From Bacillota bacterium (GTDB lineage: Bacteria; Bacillota; Clostridia; Peptostreptococcales; Anaerovoracaceae): 41,347 nucleotides of DNA. A program made the translations under genes and the position numbers. The notes beneath the pieces were generated by a model. It had not been told where the DNA came from, ran no database searches, and saw only the letters and a program-made list of their open reading frames with translations. Location: NCBI GenBank assembly GCA_017557505.1, contig JAFYYP010000011.1:1-41347 (forward strand), in the 5' to 3' direction. Shown in pieces: positions 7,438 to 15,337 of this stretch (its first letter is position 1; the number at the start of each line of letters is the position of its first letter).

Positions 7438-9216
7438 ATGAGTAAACGAATTCTGACATTATGCCTCGCGCTGGCGCTTTGCCTTTCTCTGATCCCGGCA
7501 GGCATCTATGCAGCAGAGCCTCAGTACACGGTCAAAGCGACGAAGACCAGCATCAAGGCCGGCGAGGTCGCCATGCTCGACAACGGTATGGGCAGCTACC
7601 TCGTGTTCGGCAAGTACGGATTGCTCGAATCCAAAGGTCTCGTGAACTCCTCCGGGAAGTCCCTGATGACCCGCACGGCCAAGAAAGGCGAAACGACGGA
7701 GGCGCTGGGCGACAACCTGCATTACGCGTCCTGCGATACGATGATCCTCGATCTGCAGCCTGTCATCCGCTACGCAAACTATACGAGCGACACGAAGTAC
7801 GTCAACACGAAGCCTTCCGACTACGCCTACGTTTACAACGACTACCAGTTCTTTTCCGCAACCGGAAAGACGGAGAGTTACGTGAGCGACATCCTCGCAA
7901 AATATGATAAAGTGCCCGTGGCCCAGATCTCCCTGCGCTCCGAGATCATGATCGGCAACAGCGGCCTCGTCACGTTCCAGGCGTCCTATCCGAACGGCGA
8001 CGACGTTTCGTACTATTTCGTGGATCTGGATGCCAAGAAAGTGCTGCTGAAGCAGCCTACGGCGGATTTCCCCAACCTGCTCTATACGGACTGCCCGCAC
8101 TACGAGCTCTCGAGCCTGAACGACAACCTGATCGCCTACAAGTACTATCACCAGGAGAAAGACGAGTACTTCGAGCTCTCGACGGTGATCGACGCGGCCG
8201 GCTACATGGACATCCAGAAGCGCCGTCAGCTGCCCATCGAAACGGACAAGTTCGACGAATGGGGCGACTTTAACGAAGGACTGGCATCGGTGAAGGACAA
8301 GAACGGAAAGTGGGGCTACATCACCCGCTACGGCGCGCTTTCGATCCCTTGCAATTTCGAAGAAGTCTCAGCTTTCCATAACGGCTACGCCCGCATCGCG
8401 GACGCGGACGGACGCTTCGGCTATATCGACAGCAAGGGCAAGACCGTCATCTCCCCGCAGTATTACAAGGCGGAGAACGCGGGCGACGGCCTGTTCACGG
8501 TCGGCAAGGTCGACAGCAGCAGCCTGCTGTACGGCGTCGTGGACGCCAACAATACCGAAGTCGTGCCGTTCGAATATGACAGCATCTCCGCAGTGTACAA
8601 GGATTACGCCTACGCCTGCAAGGACGGCTACCTGTATATCCTGAAGTTCAGCAAAAACCCCAAAGCGGGCAAGCCTTACCAGCCCATCTTCAAGGACGTG
8701 GCCGAGACCGACTGGTTCGAGCCCTATGTGCGCACGGCCTACGAAAACAACATCGTTGCCGGCGTCACGACGGAGTTCTACGCCCCGCTCAACAACCTGA
8801 AGCACGCGGAGATCATCGTCATGGTCGCGAACCTGCACAGCCGCCAGAAGGAAGATCAATACGATTTCCAGGCGCACAAGGCAGACGGAACCAACTGGTG
8901 GGACGCCTATCTCAACTATTGCAAGGCCGAAGGCATTACGGACGACCGCTACGACGCGGTGCTCGACGAATACGTGACCCGCAGCGAAATGGCGTATTAC
9001 TTCGCGAACGCGCTGTCTGCCGACTCCTACGCGGATAAGCGGTCTGTCACGTTCAGCGACGTGCCCGGCGACGTTTACGAGGAAGAGATCCACACGCTCG
9101 GCCGCGCCGACATCGTTACGGGCGATCCGTCCGGCACCTACCGTCCTGCGGACAACGTGACCCGCGCGGAAGCCGCGGTATTCGTCACGAACCTGCTGAA
9201 GATCATCAATAAGTAA
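7438..9216 (+). CDS. Secreted WG-repeat protein with C-terminal SLH domains (copy A)
   Basis: 592 residues. The signal peptide is about 1-25 (ending IYAAE). A family-specific N-terminal domain runs to about 270. WG/KWG-type beta repeats lie at about 275-400 (KWGYITRYGAL, RFGYIDSKGKTVI, LYGVVDANNTEVV). S-layer-homology repeats follow at about 418-470, about 480-530 and 537-592 (FKDVAETDWFEPYV, VTRSEMAYYF, TFSDVPGDVY, VTRAEAAVFVTNLL). SLH repeats bind pyruvylated wall polymers, so this is a wall-anchored surface protein. AGGAG overlapping the SDR stop sets the start. A convergent paralogue (copy B) and a shortened copy (C) follow. Function is unknown beyond surface location. Confidence 0.85.
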   Translation: MSKRILTLCLALALCLSLIPAGIYAAEPQYTVKATKTSIKAGEVAMLDNGMGSYLVFGKYGLLESKGLVNSSGKSLMTRTAKKGETTEALGDNLHYASCDTMILDLQPVIRYANYTSDTKYVNTKPSDYAYVYNDYQFFSATGKTESYVSDILAKYDKVPVAQISLRSEIMIGNSGLVTFQASYPNGDDVSYYFVDLDAKKVLLKQPTADFPNLLYTDCPHYELSSLNDNLIAYKYYHQEKDEYFELSTVIDAAGYMDIQKRRQLPIETDKFDEWGDFNEGLASVKDKNGKWGYITRYGALSIPCNFEEVSAFHNGYARIADADGRFGYIDSKGKTVISPQYYKAENAGDGLFTVGKVDSSSLLYGVVDANNTEVVPFEYDSISAVYKDYAYACKDGYLYILKFSKNPKAGKPYQPIFKDVAETDWFEPYVRTAYENNIVAGVTTEFYAPLNNLKHAEIIVMVANLHSRQKEDQYDFQAHKADGTNWWDAYLNYCKAEGITDDRYDAVLDEYVTRSEMAYYFANALSADSYADKRSVTFSDVPGDVYEEEIHTLGRADIVTGDPSGTYRPADNVTRAEAAVFVTNLLKIINK

Positions 9217-9233
9217 GCTCTTTCAGACAATAT

Positions 9234-9261
9234 AAAATCCCGGCCTTGCGGCCGGGATTTT
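9234..9261. terminator. Bidirectional terminator between convergent SLH genes
   Basis: Perfect 12-base-pair stem AAAATCCCGGCC/GGCCGGGATTTT with loop TTGC. The A/T ends supply a U tract in both directions, so it serves copy A (plus) and copy B (minus). Confidence 0.92.
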
Positions 9262-9274
9262 CGTTTTGTGTTTT

Positions 9275-11035
9275 CTATCTTCCTGCTGTGCTGTTTTCCG
9301 CGATGGCGTCGAGGATGTTGCTGATGAAGACAGCTGCCTCCGCGCGGGTGATCAGGCCGGAAGGATCGTACTTTCCTTCGCCTTTTCCGCCTACGATATC
9401 AGCCTTCGCCAGCTTCATAATGTATTCGTCATAGCCGTTCTCCGGCATATCGGTAAAGGTGATCGTCTGCTTGTCCTTGTAATAGCTGTCGTCCAGCGTG
9501 CGGGCGAAATAGAAGGCCCTCTCTGCGCGGGTCACGTTTGCGGTGATCCCTTCGTCGAAGCGCTCATCGATGATGCCCTCCGCTTTGCAGTAATCCTGGA
9601 ACACCTTGTACCAGGGATCTCCTGCTTTCTTATTGGCCTGGAAGTCATAATTGTCACCCTTCATCCGGCTGTGCAGATTGGCTGCCATGACCATGATCTG
9701 GCCGTGGTTCAGGTTCGCGGTCGGCGTATAAGTCGTAGCGGAAGTTCCCGTAATGATCTTGCTGTCGTACGCGTTCTGCAGATACTTCTTGTACCAGGCG
9801 TTCGACGGAACGTCCTTGAAGATGTTCGAGACGTCCTTGGCTGCCGCTTCGTCCTTTGTGAACTTCAGGATCACGATCTCGTCGTCCTTGATGGCGTAAG
9901 CGATGCCGTTCTTGGCGACGGAGATGTCGGTGTAGCCGACGGTGGGAACGACTTCAGTGTTGTTGATGTCCACCATGCCGTAATAATTGTCGTACTGCCC
10001 CGCGTGACCGACGGTGAACAGGCCGTCGCCGTAACCGAACGCGTATTCGTAATTGAACGGGATGATGGTCTTACCGGCTGTATCGATATAGCCGACCCTG
10101 CCGTCTTCTTCCTTTACGTAAGCATATCCATCCTTGAACATGCTGCCGTCGCTGTACTTGCAGGGGATGACTTCCTTACCGGTCTTGTCGACGTAGCCAT
10201 ACCAGAGACCGGTCACGTTCGAGACCATGGCTCTGTCGCTGCTGAAATTCCACCAGTTGGAATATTTATCGGTATTGATGGAGATCTTGTGCTTGCCGTT
10301 GATATCCATCCAGCCGGCTGCGATATATTCATAGCCATAGTATCCGGCATCTGATTCCTTGCTCTCGCCGTGATTGTAAGCGATCAGCCCGTCATTCACG
10401 GACGTGATATTCCAGCTTTCGCCTCCCATCCGGGGCGTATCCTCATAGCTCCACTGCTTGAAGACGACCTTCTGCGTCTGGGGATCAATGATGTACGCAT
10501 AGACATTGTATCCGTCCGGATTGCCGAACACCGTGAGATAACCGTCGCTGCCAAAATATGCGGTCATCGAGCAGACGATATCATCCTCGCTCATTTTTTC
10601 GTAGGCGGCGATGATCTTCTTCGCTGAAGTGATCAGCTTTCCATCCGTACTGTACAGGTTGAAGTCAAAGTCCTCACCCATCATCGTATCCGCAGGACCG
10701 TCATAGACCGGCAGCAAGTCGGCGATCACGCTGCCGGCAGATGCATAATTTGTCGACACGTCGATCATGTTATACCTTGGGTCATTCTCGCCGGGCGTAC
10801 GGGTCAAAACGACCTTGCCGGACGGGCTGATAACACCTTTCGAGATCAGCTCTCCGTCGTCGGCTTTTGTTTTAAACGAGCCGTATCCGTTATCCAGCAT
10901 GGAGATATCGGTCGCCGAAACGCCGGTCTTGATCTCCTGATAGGTGTACAGGGGCACTGCCGCGAAGGCTGTGACCGGGATCAAAGACAGGCACAGCGCA
11001 AGCGCGAGGCAAATGGTTAAAATGCGTTTGTTCAT
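9275..11035 (-). CDS. Secreted WG-repeat protein with C-terminal SLH domains (copy B)
   Basis: 586 residues, paralogue of copy A in opposite orientation. The signal peptide starts with MNKRILTICLALALCLSL and ends near TAFAA. The unknown N-terminal domain holds the phrase SMLDNGYGSF, matching AMLDNGMGSY in copy A. WG-like repeats include LWYGYVDKTGKEVIPCKY and RVGYIDTAGKTIIPFNY. SLH repeats occupy about 405-586 (FKDVPSNAWYKKYL, TFTDMPENGYDEYIMK, ITRAEAAVFISNIL). The ATG at 11035 is chosen because AGGAGG lies 9 bases upstream and the signal peptide begins there; the longer frame to 11152 would include the promoter. Function beyond a wall-bound surface protein is unknown. Confidence 0.85.
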   Translation of the reverse strand: MNKRILTICLALALCLSLIPVTAFAAVPLYTYQEIKTGVSATDISMLDNGYGSFKTKADDGELISKGVISPSGKVVLTRTPGENDPRYNMIDVSTNYASAGSVIADLLPVYDGPADTMMGEDFDFNLYSTDGKLITSAKKIIAAYEKMSEDDIVCSMTAYFGSDGYLTVFGNPDGYNVYAYIIDPQTQKVVFKQWSYEDTPRMGGESWNITSVNDGLIAYNHGESKESDAGYYGYEYIAAGWMDINGKHKISINTDKYSNWWNFSSDRAMVSNVTGLWYGYVDKTGKEVIPCKYSDGSMFKDGYAYVKEEDGRVGYIDTAGKTIIPFNYEYAFGYGDGLFTVGHAGQYDNYYGMVDINNTEVVPTVGYTDISVAKNGIAYAIKDDEIVILKFTKDEAAAKDVSNIFKDVPSNAWYKKYLQNAYDSKIITGTSATTYTPTANLNHGQIMVMAANLHSRMKGDNYDFQANKKAGDPWYKVFQDYCKAEGIIDERFDEGITANVTRAERAFYFARTLDDSYYKDKQTITFTDMPENGYDEYIMKLAKADIVGGKGEGKYDPSGLITRAEAAVFISNILDAIAENSTAGR

Positions 11036-11077
11036 AAGGGGCCTCCTGAAAATCGGTTGAATCATAACTGTACTTTT

Positions 11078-11083
11078 ATTATA
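11078..11083 (-). promoter_or_regulatory. -10 box for SLH copy B
   Basis: TATAAT on the minus strand, 42 bases before the copy B start codon, in a very A/T-rich stretch. I found no good -35 at 16-18 bases, so only the -10 is called. Confidence 0.45.
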
Positions 11084-11103
11084 AAGCAAAATGCCGTTTG
11101 TTT

Positions 11104-11112
11104 TGTTATAAT
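11104..11112 (+). promoter_or_regulatory. Extended -10 (TGTTATAAT) for SLH copy C
   Basis: TG-T-TATAAT lies 38 bases before the ATA codon that aligns with the start codons of copies A and B. No -35 match is seen. Its presence suggests that copy C is still transcribed. Confidence 0.5.
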
Positions 11113-11135
11113 TTATATAACTTACCGCTACTTTT

Positions 11136-11792
11136 TTGAGAAGAACAACCATAAGAAACCGTTTTCTGGCTTTTTGTCTGATGCTGATGCTGGTGCTGTC
11201 GCTGGCCCCTGCGCAAATCTTTGCAGACTCTTCTTCGCAGAGCTACACCGTGATCGCTACGGGCATCGAAGCCACCCACATCGACATCATGAGCAACGGA
11301 CACTGCACCTATAAGGTGATCGACGGCTATGAGATTCCCCGCAAGGGCGTGATCGCACCTTCCGGAAAAGCCGTCGTGGCCTTAGACTTCGGAGGCGATC
11401 CGATCTATATGGGGGTCAACGGGACGACGCATGCCGTCGGTTACGGCACCACCATCGTCGACCTTCCGACCGCCTCGCACAAATCCGCTGATGGCACAAA
11501 GTCCTGGTCTGACTATCCGGTCTATGATATAGACGGCAAAGAAACACAGAACGTGACCCGCGAAGAAATGGCCTATTACTTCGCGAACACGCTGGATGAC
11601 AAGTATTACAAAAACAAGAAATCGGTCTCCTTCAGCGATATGCCGGAGAACGGTTACGACGAGTACATTATGAAGCTGGCCAAGGCAGATATCGTCGGCG
11701 GCAAGGGCGAGGGCAAATACGATCCGTCTACTCTCGTGACCCGCGCAGAGGCAGCCGTCTTTGTTTCCAACATTTTGGATGCGTTCCAATAA
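11136..11792 (+). CDS. Internally deleted SLH paralogue (copy C), start codon uncertain, possible decaying gene
   Basis: The open frame (218 codons from a TTG at 11136) has the signal peptide and N-terminal part of the WG/SLH family (to about residue 137, YDIDGKETQ) joined directly to the last SLH repeats (NVTREEMAYYFANTLDDKYY, then SDMPENGYDEYIMKLAKAD almost identical to copy B). All WG repeats and the first SLH repeat, roughly 365 residues, are missing. The position that aligns with ATG of copies A and B is ATA (11151-11153), with GAGAAG 7 bases before it. The in-frame TTG at 11136 has no ribosome site. The frame is otherwise intact, with promoter and terminator, so recent loss, ATA initiation or TTG use are all possible. 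Confidence 0.6.
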   Translation: MRRTTIRNRFLAFCLMLMLVLSLAPAQIFADSSSQSYTVIATGIEATHIDIMSNGHCTYKVIDGYEIPRKGVIAPSGKAVVALDFGGDPIYMGVNGTTHAVGYGTTIVDLPTASHKSADGTKSWSDYPVYDIDGKETQNVTREEMAYYFANTLDDKYYKNKKSVSFSDMPENGYDEYIMKLAKADIVGGKGEGKYDPSTLVTRAEAAVFVSNILDAFQ

Positions 11793-11803
11793 GGCAATCA
11801 AAT

Positions 11804-11836
11804 GGCGCAGGATGATCTCCTGCGCCTTGTTTTTAT
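11804..11836 (+). terminator. Terminator after SLH copy C
   Basis: Stem GGCGCAGGA/TCCTGCGCC (11804-11812 with 11818-11826), loop TGATC, followed by TTGTTTTTAT. It starts 11 bases after the stop codon. Confidence 0.9.
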
Positions 11837-11850
11837 TTACCTGTGATTCT

Positions 11851-12636
11851 TCACTTCTCCAGCATCCGCTTTCTCTGCGCGGTGAATTCCGCGATGTGAC
11901 GCCAGAGGCTCTTCAGCTGTTTCTTATGCGTGCATAGCTTCTCCGTGCAATTCTCACAGCCGAGATAGCCGTTCGTGCGTTCGGAGAAACGCTCGGGATG
12001 GCGGTAGAACGTGACCTCCCAGCGGAGCAGCAGCGCAACGGAAAGCGCCAGCAGCCCCCAGGTATACGGCTTTGCCACGAAGAACAGGGGTGTGAACATC
12101 ATGGCGTAGTCCCAGTTGTAGATACGGCAGCTGCTGCAGCATTTGTTCTTCAGGAACCACGTTTCGAACGGGCAGAAGAACAGGATGCAGATCATGTCGC
12201 AGACGGAATAAGCCGAGGCGATCAGCATCATCGCGCCGTCGTCGAAGATACCTTTCAGATACAGCGCGCCGAAGATCGCGTTGAACCCGATCCACACCAG
12301 CAGAACGATCAGCGTGGCGTTGTTGTCGTGCACCTCGATCTCTATGTTTCCGGTCTTCCTGTAATTGCGCGCGAATTGCTTCTGGCTGCCTGGGCTTTCC
12401 AGCGCGGACGGGAAGAACCGCAGGATCATTTCAACGATGAACACTGCGCAGATGACCGTAATGATGACCGGCCGGTCTTCCAGGATGTTCGTGAATTCGT
12501 CTCCGCCCCGGGTCTTGCTGACGATATACAGAATCAGGAGCACAAGAAACAGGACCGAACGGTAGACCAGACGGAAGTAGTGCAGGATGCTGACAGGGGT
12601 CATCCGGATACGGTTGTTCTTTGTCTCACTTTTCAA
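11851..12636 (-). CDS. Uncharacterised polytopic membrane protein with cysteine pairs
   Basis: 261 residues; I do not recognise the family. About five hydrophobic segments are visible (near 28-41, 57-75, 108-126, 133-153 and 178-205). Between the fourth and fifth lies KNKCCSSCRIYNWDY, and the C-terminal tail has CENCTEKLC, so two small cysteine clusters face one side and could bind metal or form disulfides. The C-terminus is basic (HKKQLKSLWRH, AQRKRM). The start is TTG at 12636, with TAGAGGATC upstream; that ribosome site overlaps the stop of the yerB-like gene, so the two are co-transcribed and probably coupled. No function is proposed. Confidence 0.7.
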   Translation of the reverse strand: MKSETKNNRIRMTPVSILHYFRLVYRSVLFLVLLILYIVSKTRGGDEFTNILEDRPVIITVICAVFIVEMILRFFPSALESPGSQKQFARNYRKTGNIEIEVHDNNATLIVLLVWIGFNAIFGALYLKGIFDDGAMMLIASAYSVCDMICILFFCPFETWFLKNKCCSSCRIYNWDYAMMFTPLFFVAKPYTWGLLALSVALLLRWEVTFYRHPERFSERTNGYLGCENCTEKLCTHKKQLKSLWRHIAEFTAQRKRMLEK

Positions 12637-12645
12637 GAAGATCCT

Positions 12646-13809
12646 CTATTCGTAACTCATCGAACTCACGTTCGGGTTGATCAGGCAGATGTAGGTGTGG
12701 CCGGGAGGAAAGCGCAGGTCCCAGCCGTTGCTCAGCGTGTACGTGAACGAATCGTTGCGCGTATCTCTGGACCAGGTGATGTCCACGGTCTTGCCGCCGC
12801 AGAAAAACGTGCCGGAATGCTCACCGGTCGTGGCGACGCGCAGCCGTCCGACGTTGTCGAGCACCTGGCTCGTCGTATTCAGAACGAGCACGTTCGTGAC
12901 ACCGACCTGCTCTTCCGTGTTGCCGTCGATGTAATCCTGTCCGTGACCCTCGATCATGTACAGTTTCGTCTCCGGGTCATACGTGAAGATGTCTGTCTTG
13001 TAGTTCGAGAAGCGCACCGTGACGACGTTGGCGTCTGCGCCGAACTTCGCCGGATTCTCGTTGTTGAACGTCAGCGGGGCTTCGTAGCCTTCTTCGTGCT
13101 CGAGGCGGTAGCGGTTGCCCTCGACGAAATTCAGGATGTTCTCGCCGCTCGTCAGCATCGAATGCTCGTAGCCGCGGTTCGCCATTCTCCAGGCATCGCG
13201 CCAGAAGATGCTGGCGTCGTAGCCGCCGCGCACGCCGTCGAAGTGGGTGAGCCCCCAGGCGCTCAGGTCGTGGTAAGCCTCTTCGCTGCCGCCCGCGTGG
13301 ATGATGATCGCGTCGTAGCCGGTCGCCAGCTCGATGTAATACGGACGGATGGAGCGGATGCTGCCGAGGTTGCCGATGCCCTCCATCGTTGCGAAGAAGG
13401 CCTCCATGCGCGTGATCCCGCCTTCGGCGCAGACCTCGTAGATGATGTCCGCCTGGCTCACGCCCAGCTGCGGCAGGGCTTCGCGCTTGTTGTTGATCAT
13501 GACCGCATACGGCCGCAGACCGCTGAGATCCTTATCGGTCTTCAGGCCCGACAGGGGATTCGTGAAGTAGACCGGTTTGGGCTTTGCAGGTTCGATGACG
13601 ACGATCGCGTCTTCTGCGGTTTCCGCCGCTTCGCCCTCTTCGCCTTCTGCCGTTTCTGTACCCTCCTGCGGCCCTTCGACGACCTCTCCTTCCCCGGTCT
13701 GCAGAGCGTTCGGGTCGATGGACTCGTCTTTCGAGCAGCCGGAAAGCGCGAGGCCCGCCATCAGGGCGATGGCCAGAAGCCATACGATCCAAAGAGTTCT
13801 CTTTCTCAT
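12646..13809 (-). CDS. YerB-like DUF3048 lipoprotein
   Basis: 387 residues. The signal peptide ends in the lipobox LALSGC with the lipidated cysteine at 25. A low-complexity Glu/Gly-rich linker follows (to about 75). The DUF3048 domain comes next (YFTNPLSGLKTDKDLSGLRP, PYAVMINNKREALPQLGVSQ, ADIIYEVCAEGGITRMEAFF), with its C-terminal half (VGVTNVLVLNTTS, GKTVDITWSRD, PPGHTYICLI). The family (B. subtilis YerB) is widespread in Firmicutes; its role is not settled. The ATG at 13809 overlaps the cobS stop (ATGA) and has AAGGGGG upstream; the much longer frame running through cobS is spurious. Confidence 0.88.
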   Translation of the reverse strand: MRKRTLWIVWLLAIALMAGLALSGCSKDESIDPNALQTGEGEVVEGPQEGTETAEGEEGEAAETAEDAIVVIEPAKPKPVYFTNPLSGLKTDKDLSGLRPYAVMINNKREALPQLGVSQADIIYEVCAEGGITRMEAFFATMEGIGNLGSIRSIRPYYIELATGYDAIIIHAGGSEEAYHDLSAWGLTHFDGVRGGYDASIFWRDAWRMANRGYEHSMLTSGENILNFVEGNRYRLEHEEGYEAPLTFNNENPAKFGADANVVTVRFSNYKTDIFTYDPETKLYMIEGHGQDYIDGNTEEQVGVTNVLVLNTTSQVLDNVGRLRVATTGEHSGTFFCGGKTVDITWSRDTRNDSFTYTLSNGWDLRFPPGHTYICLINPNVSSMSYE

Positions 13810-14537
13810 ACTAACCCCCTTGATGAAAAGATAACGCAGACGAACAGGAATACCAGCTGGGTGACCTCGCAGGCGAGACCTAAAACGTCTCCTGTGATGC
13901 CGCCCAGAATATGTCTGACGCGCAGAACGAGCGCGACGCATGCGAACAACGCGATAATGGCCGCGATGCCGAACGGAATGCCGAGGAGGAAGCCTGCGGC
14001 GATGCACAGCAACGCGTCGAACGCCAGCACGCCCTTTGTTGCATTCTTGCAGAACAGTTCGGCCATGCCCTGCGCGCGGATGTACGGCGACCAGTTGGAA
14101 GCCAGCGCGGGCGTCACTTTCCCGACGACCGGAAACAGCAGCACGGCCTGCCACGGCGCGTAGTTCAGCAGAACGAGATAGGCAGCCGACGCGAAGATCA
14201 GACCGAGCACCCCGAAGCTGCCGCTGCGCGAATCCTTCATGATCTCGAGCATGCGCTCGGGGTCACGGCCGGAGAACAGCGCGTCGCAGGAATCGCCCAG
14301 ACCGTCGAGGTGCAGCCCGCCCGTGATCAGCAGATACGCCAGGAACAGGAACAGGCTGACGACCGGCATGGGCAGCCAGCGCGACAGCTGGAAGACGCAC
14401 AGAAGCAGGCCTCCCGAGATTCCCCCGACGAAGGGCAGCAGCGGAATGCCTTTGACGTAGCGCTCCTCGGTATATTCGATTTGCGGCACCGGGATCCGGG
14501 TGAAGAATCCCAGCATCAGGACAAAAGATTTCAGCAT
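13806..14537 (-). CDS. cobS: Adenosylcobinamide-GDP ribazoletransferase (cobalamin synthase)
   Basis: 243-residue integral membrane enzyme joining adenosylcobinamide-GDP with alpha-ribazole to give adenosylcobalamin. Family marks are FFTRIPVP at the N-terminus, GGLHLDGLGDSCDALFSG followed by MKDSRSGSFG, and GGITGDVLG near the C-terminus, with several membrane helices between. Length is normal. The start is the ATG at 14537, with GGAG 13 bases before it, which is weak. The frame stays open upstream for about 35 codons to the TAA at 14640-14642, but contains no ATG, GTG or TTG. It is separated from cobU by an inverted nitroreductase gene. No cobalamin riboswitch could be recognised in the leader. 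Confidence 0.93.
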   Translation of the reverse strand: MLKSFVLMLGFFTRIPVPQIEYTEERYVKGIPLLPFVGGISGGLLLCVFQLSRWLPMPVVSLFLFLAYLLITGGLHLDGLGDSCDALFSGRDPERMLEIMKDSRSGSFGVLGLIFASAAYLVLLNYAPWQAVLLFPVVGKVTPALASNWSPYIRAQGMAELFCKNATKGVLAFDALLCIAAGFLLGIPFGIAAIIALFACVALVLRVRHILGGITGDVLGLACEVTQLVFLFVCVIFSSRGLV

Positions 14538-14652
14538 GAACGGTTTGCGCTCCGGGGTCCTGTCGTCTAACGCATCCTCATCTTCGGCGTTCGCTGCGGT
14601 CTTGATGAGCCTCTTTAGACGCCACCCCTGCGCGCATGATCCTTATGCATTC

Positions 14653-14658
14653 ATTATA
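14653..14658 (-). promoter_or_regulatory. Possible -10 box for cobS
   Basis: TATAAT on the minus strand 115 bases before the cobS start. No convincing -35. It abuts the promoter of the divergent nitroreductase, so both may be controlled from the same short segment. Confidence 0.4.
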
Positions 14659-14681
14659 CCTTGTCTTCCATTCTTTTGCAT

Positions 14682-14710
14682 TTGCATTTTCCCGCGGGAA
14701 AGCAGATAAT
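14682..14710 (+). promoter_or_regulatory. Nitroreductase promoter (TTGCAT-17-GATAAT)
   Basis: TTGCAT (14682-14687), a 17-base spacer and GATAAT (14705-14710), 44 bases before the start codon. A second TTGCAT lies just upstream (14676-14681). Confidence 0.65.
14688..14701. promoter_or_regulatory. Perfect 14-base palindrome between -35 and -10 (candidate operator)
   Basis: TTTCCCGCGGGAAA reads the same on both strands and fills most of the spacer of the nitroreductase promoter, the classic place for a repressor to block RNA polymerase. I do not recognise it as a known operator. Confidence 0.6.
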
Positions 14711-14754
14711 GGAGGCAGAAAACATAACGATTTAGAATTACAAGGAGAGACGAC

Positions 14755-15282
14755 ATGGAATTTACAAAGCTGATCGAGACCCGCCGCAGCATCAGAAAAT
14801 ATGCTTCTGCGGCTTCCAAAGAAGATATCGAAGCCATCCTGACCATGGCGCAGCAGGCGCCGTCCTGGAAGAATGGCCAGCCCACGCGCTGCTACGCCGT
14901 CGTGACCCCGGAGATGCTGCAGAAAGTGAGCGAGGCAGGGCTGCCCGCCTACAACCAGAACAGCTCCAAAGGCGCCGCGCTGATCGTGACGACGTTCGTG
15001 AAGAACCTGTCCGGGTTCACGCCCGACGGCCCCGCCAACAAGGCCGGCAACTACTGGGGCGCCTACGACCTGGGCCTGCACGACGCCTACCTGGTGCTCG
15101 CGGCCTCCGAACTGGGCTACGACACCCTGATCATGGGCATGCGCGACGCAGAAGCCCTCAAGGAGATCCTGGGCATTCCCGACAATGAAGAAGTGATGTC
15201 CGTCATTTCCGTCGGAAAACGTGCGCAGGAACCCGCGATGCGCCCGCGGATGACCGTCGACGAGATGACGAAGTTCTTCTAA
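14755..15282 (+). CDS. Nitroreductase-family flavoprotein
   Basis: 175 residues, FMN-dependent NAD(P)H oxidoreductase fold. Visible marks are RRSIRKY at the N-terminus (phosphate/FMN contact), APSWKNGQPTRCYAVV (the APSxxNxQP segment), and IMGMRDAEALKEILGIPDNEEVMSVISVG near the C-terminus. The length suits the small clostridial nitroreductases. AAGGAGAG precedes the ATG. It stands alone on the plus strand between cobU and cobS, which suggested BluB, but BluB's RRDVR-type start and longer chain are absent, so I do not assign that role. The substrate is unknown. The palindromic promoter suggests control by a dedicated repressor. Confidence 0.88.
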   Translation: MEFTKLIETRRSIRKYASAASKEDIEAILTMAQQAPSWKNGQPTRCYAVVTPEMLQKVSEAGLPAYNQNSSKGAALIVTTFVKNLSGFTPDGPANKAGNYWGAYDLGLHDAYLVLAASELGYDTLIMGMRDAEALKEILGIPDNEEVMSVISVGKRAQEPAMRPRMTVDEMTKFF

Positions 15283-15298
15283 GTTTTTCAAGCAACAC

Positions 15299-15330
15299 AA
15301 AAGGCAGAGCCGCGAAGGCCCTGCCTTTTT
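15299..15330. terminator. Terminator between nitroreductase and cobU (both strands)
   Basis: AAAAGGCAG pairs with CTGCCTTTT (15299-15307 with 15321-15329), extended by GCC/GGC across a mismatch, loop GCGAA. T5 on one side and A4 on the other allow use by both convergent transcripts. Confidence 0.87.
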
Positions 15331-15337
15331 CTTGTCC

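Noticed and set aside
13810-14154. N-terminal extension of the YerB-like protein to 14154
   Set aside because: It runs through cobS in another frame and has an Arg-rich nonsense composition; the real start has AAGGGGG and a lipoprotein signal.
14538-14652. Cobalamin riboswitch in the cobS leader
   Set aside because: I looked for the B12-box and the conserved CCACT/ACCTGCC-type words on the minus strand and found none; only weak stems such as GGCGT/ACGCC.
14755-15282. BluB (dimethylbenzimidazole synthase) for the nitroreductase between cob genes
   Set aside because: The chain is only 175 residues and lacks the RRDVR-type N-terminus of BluB; it reads as an ordinary small nitroreductase.
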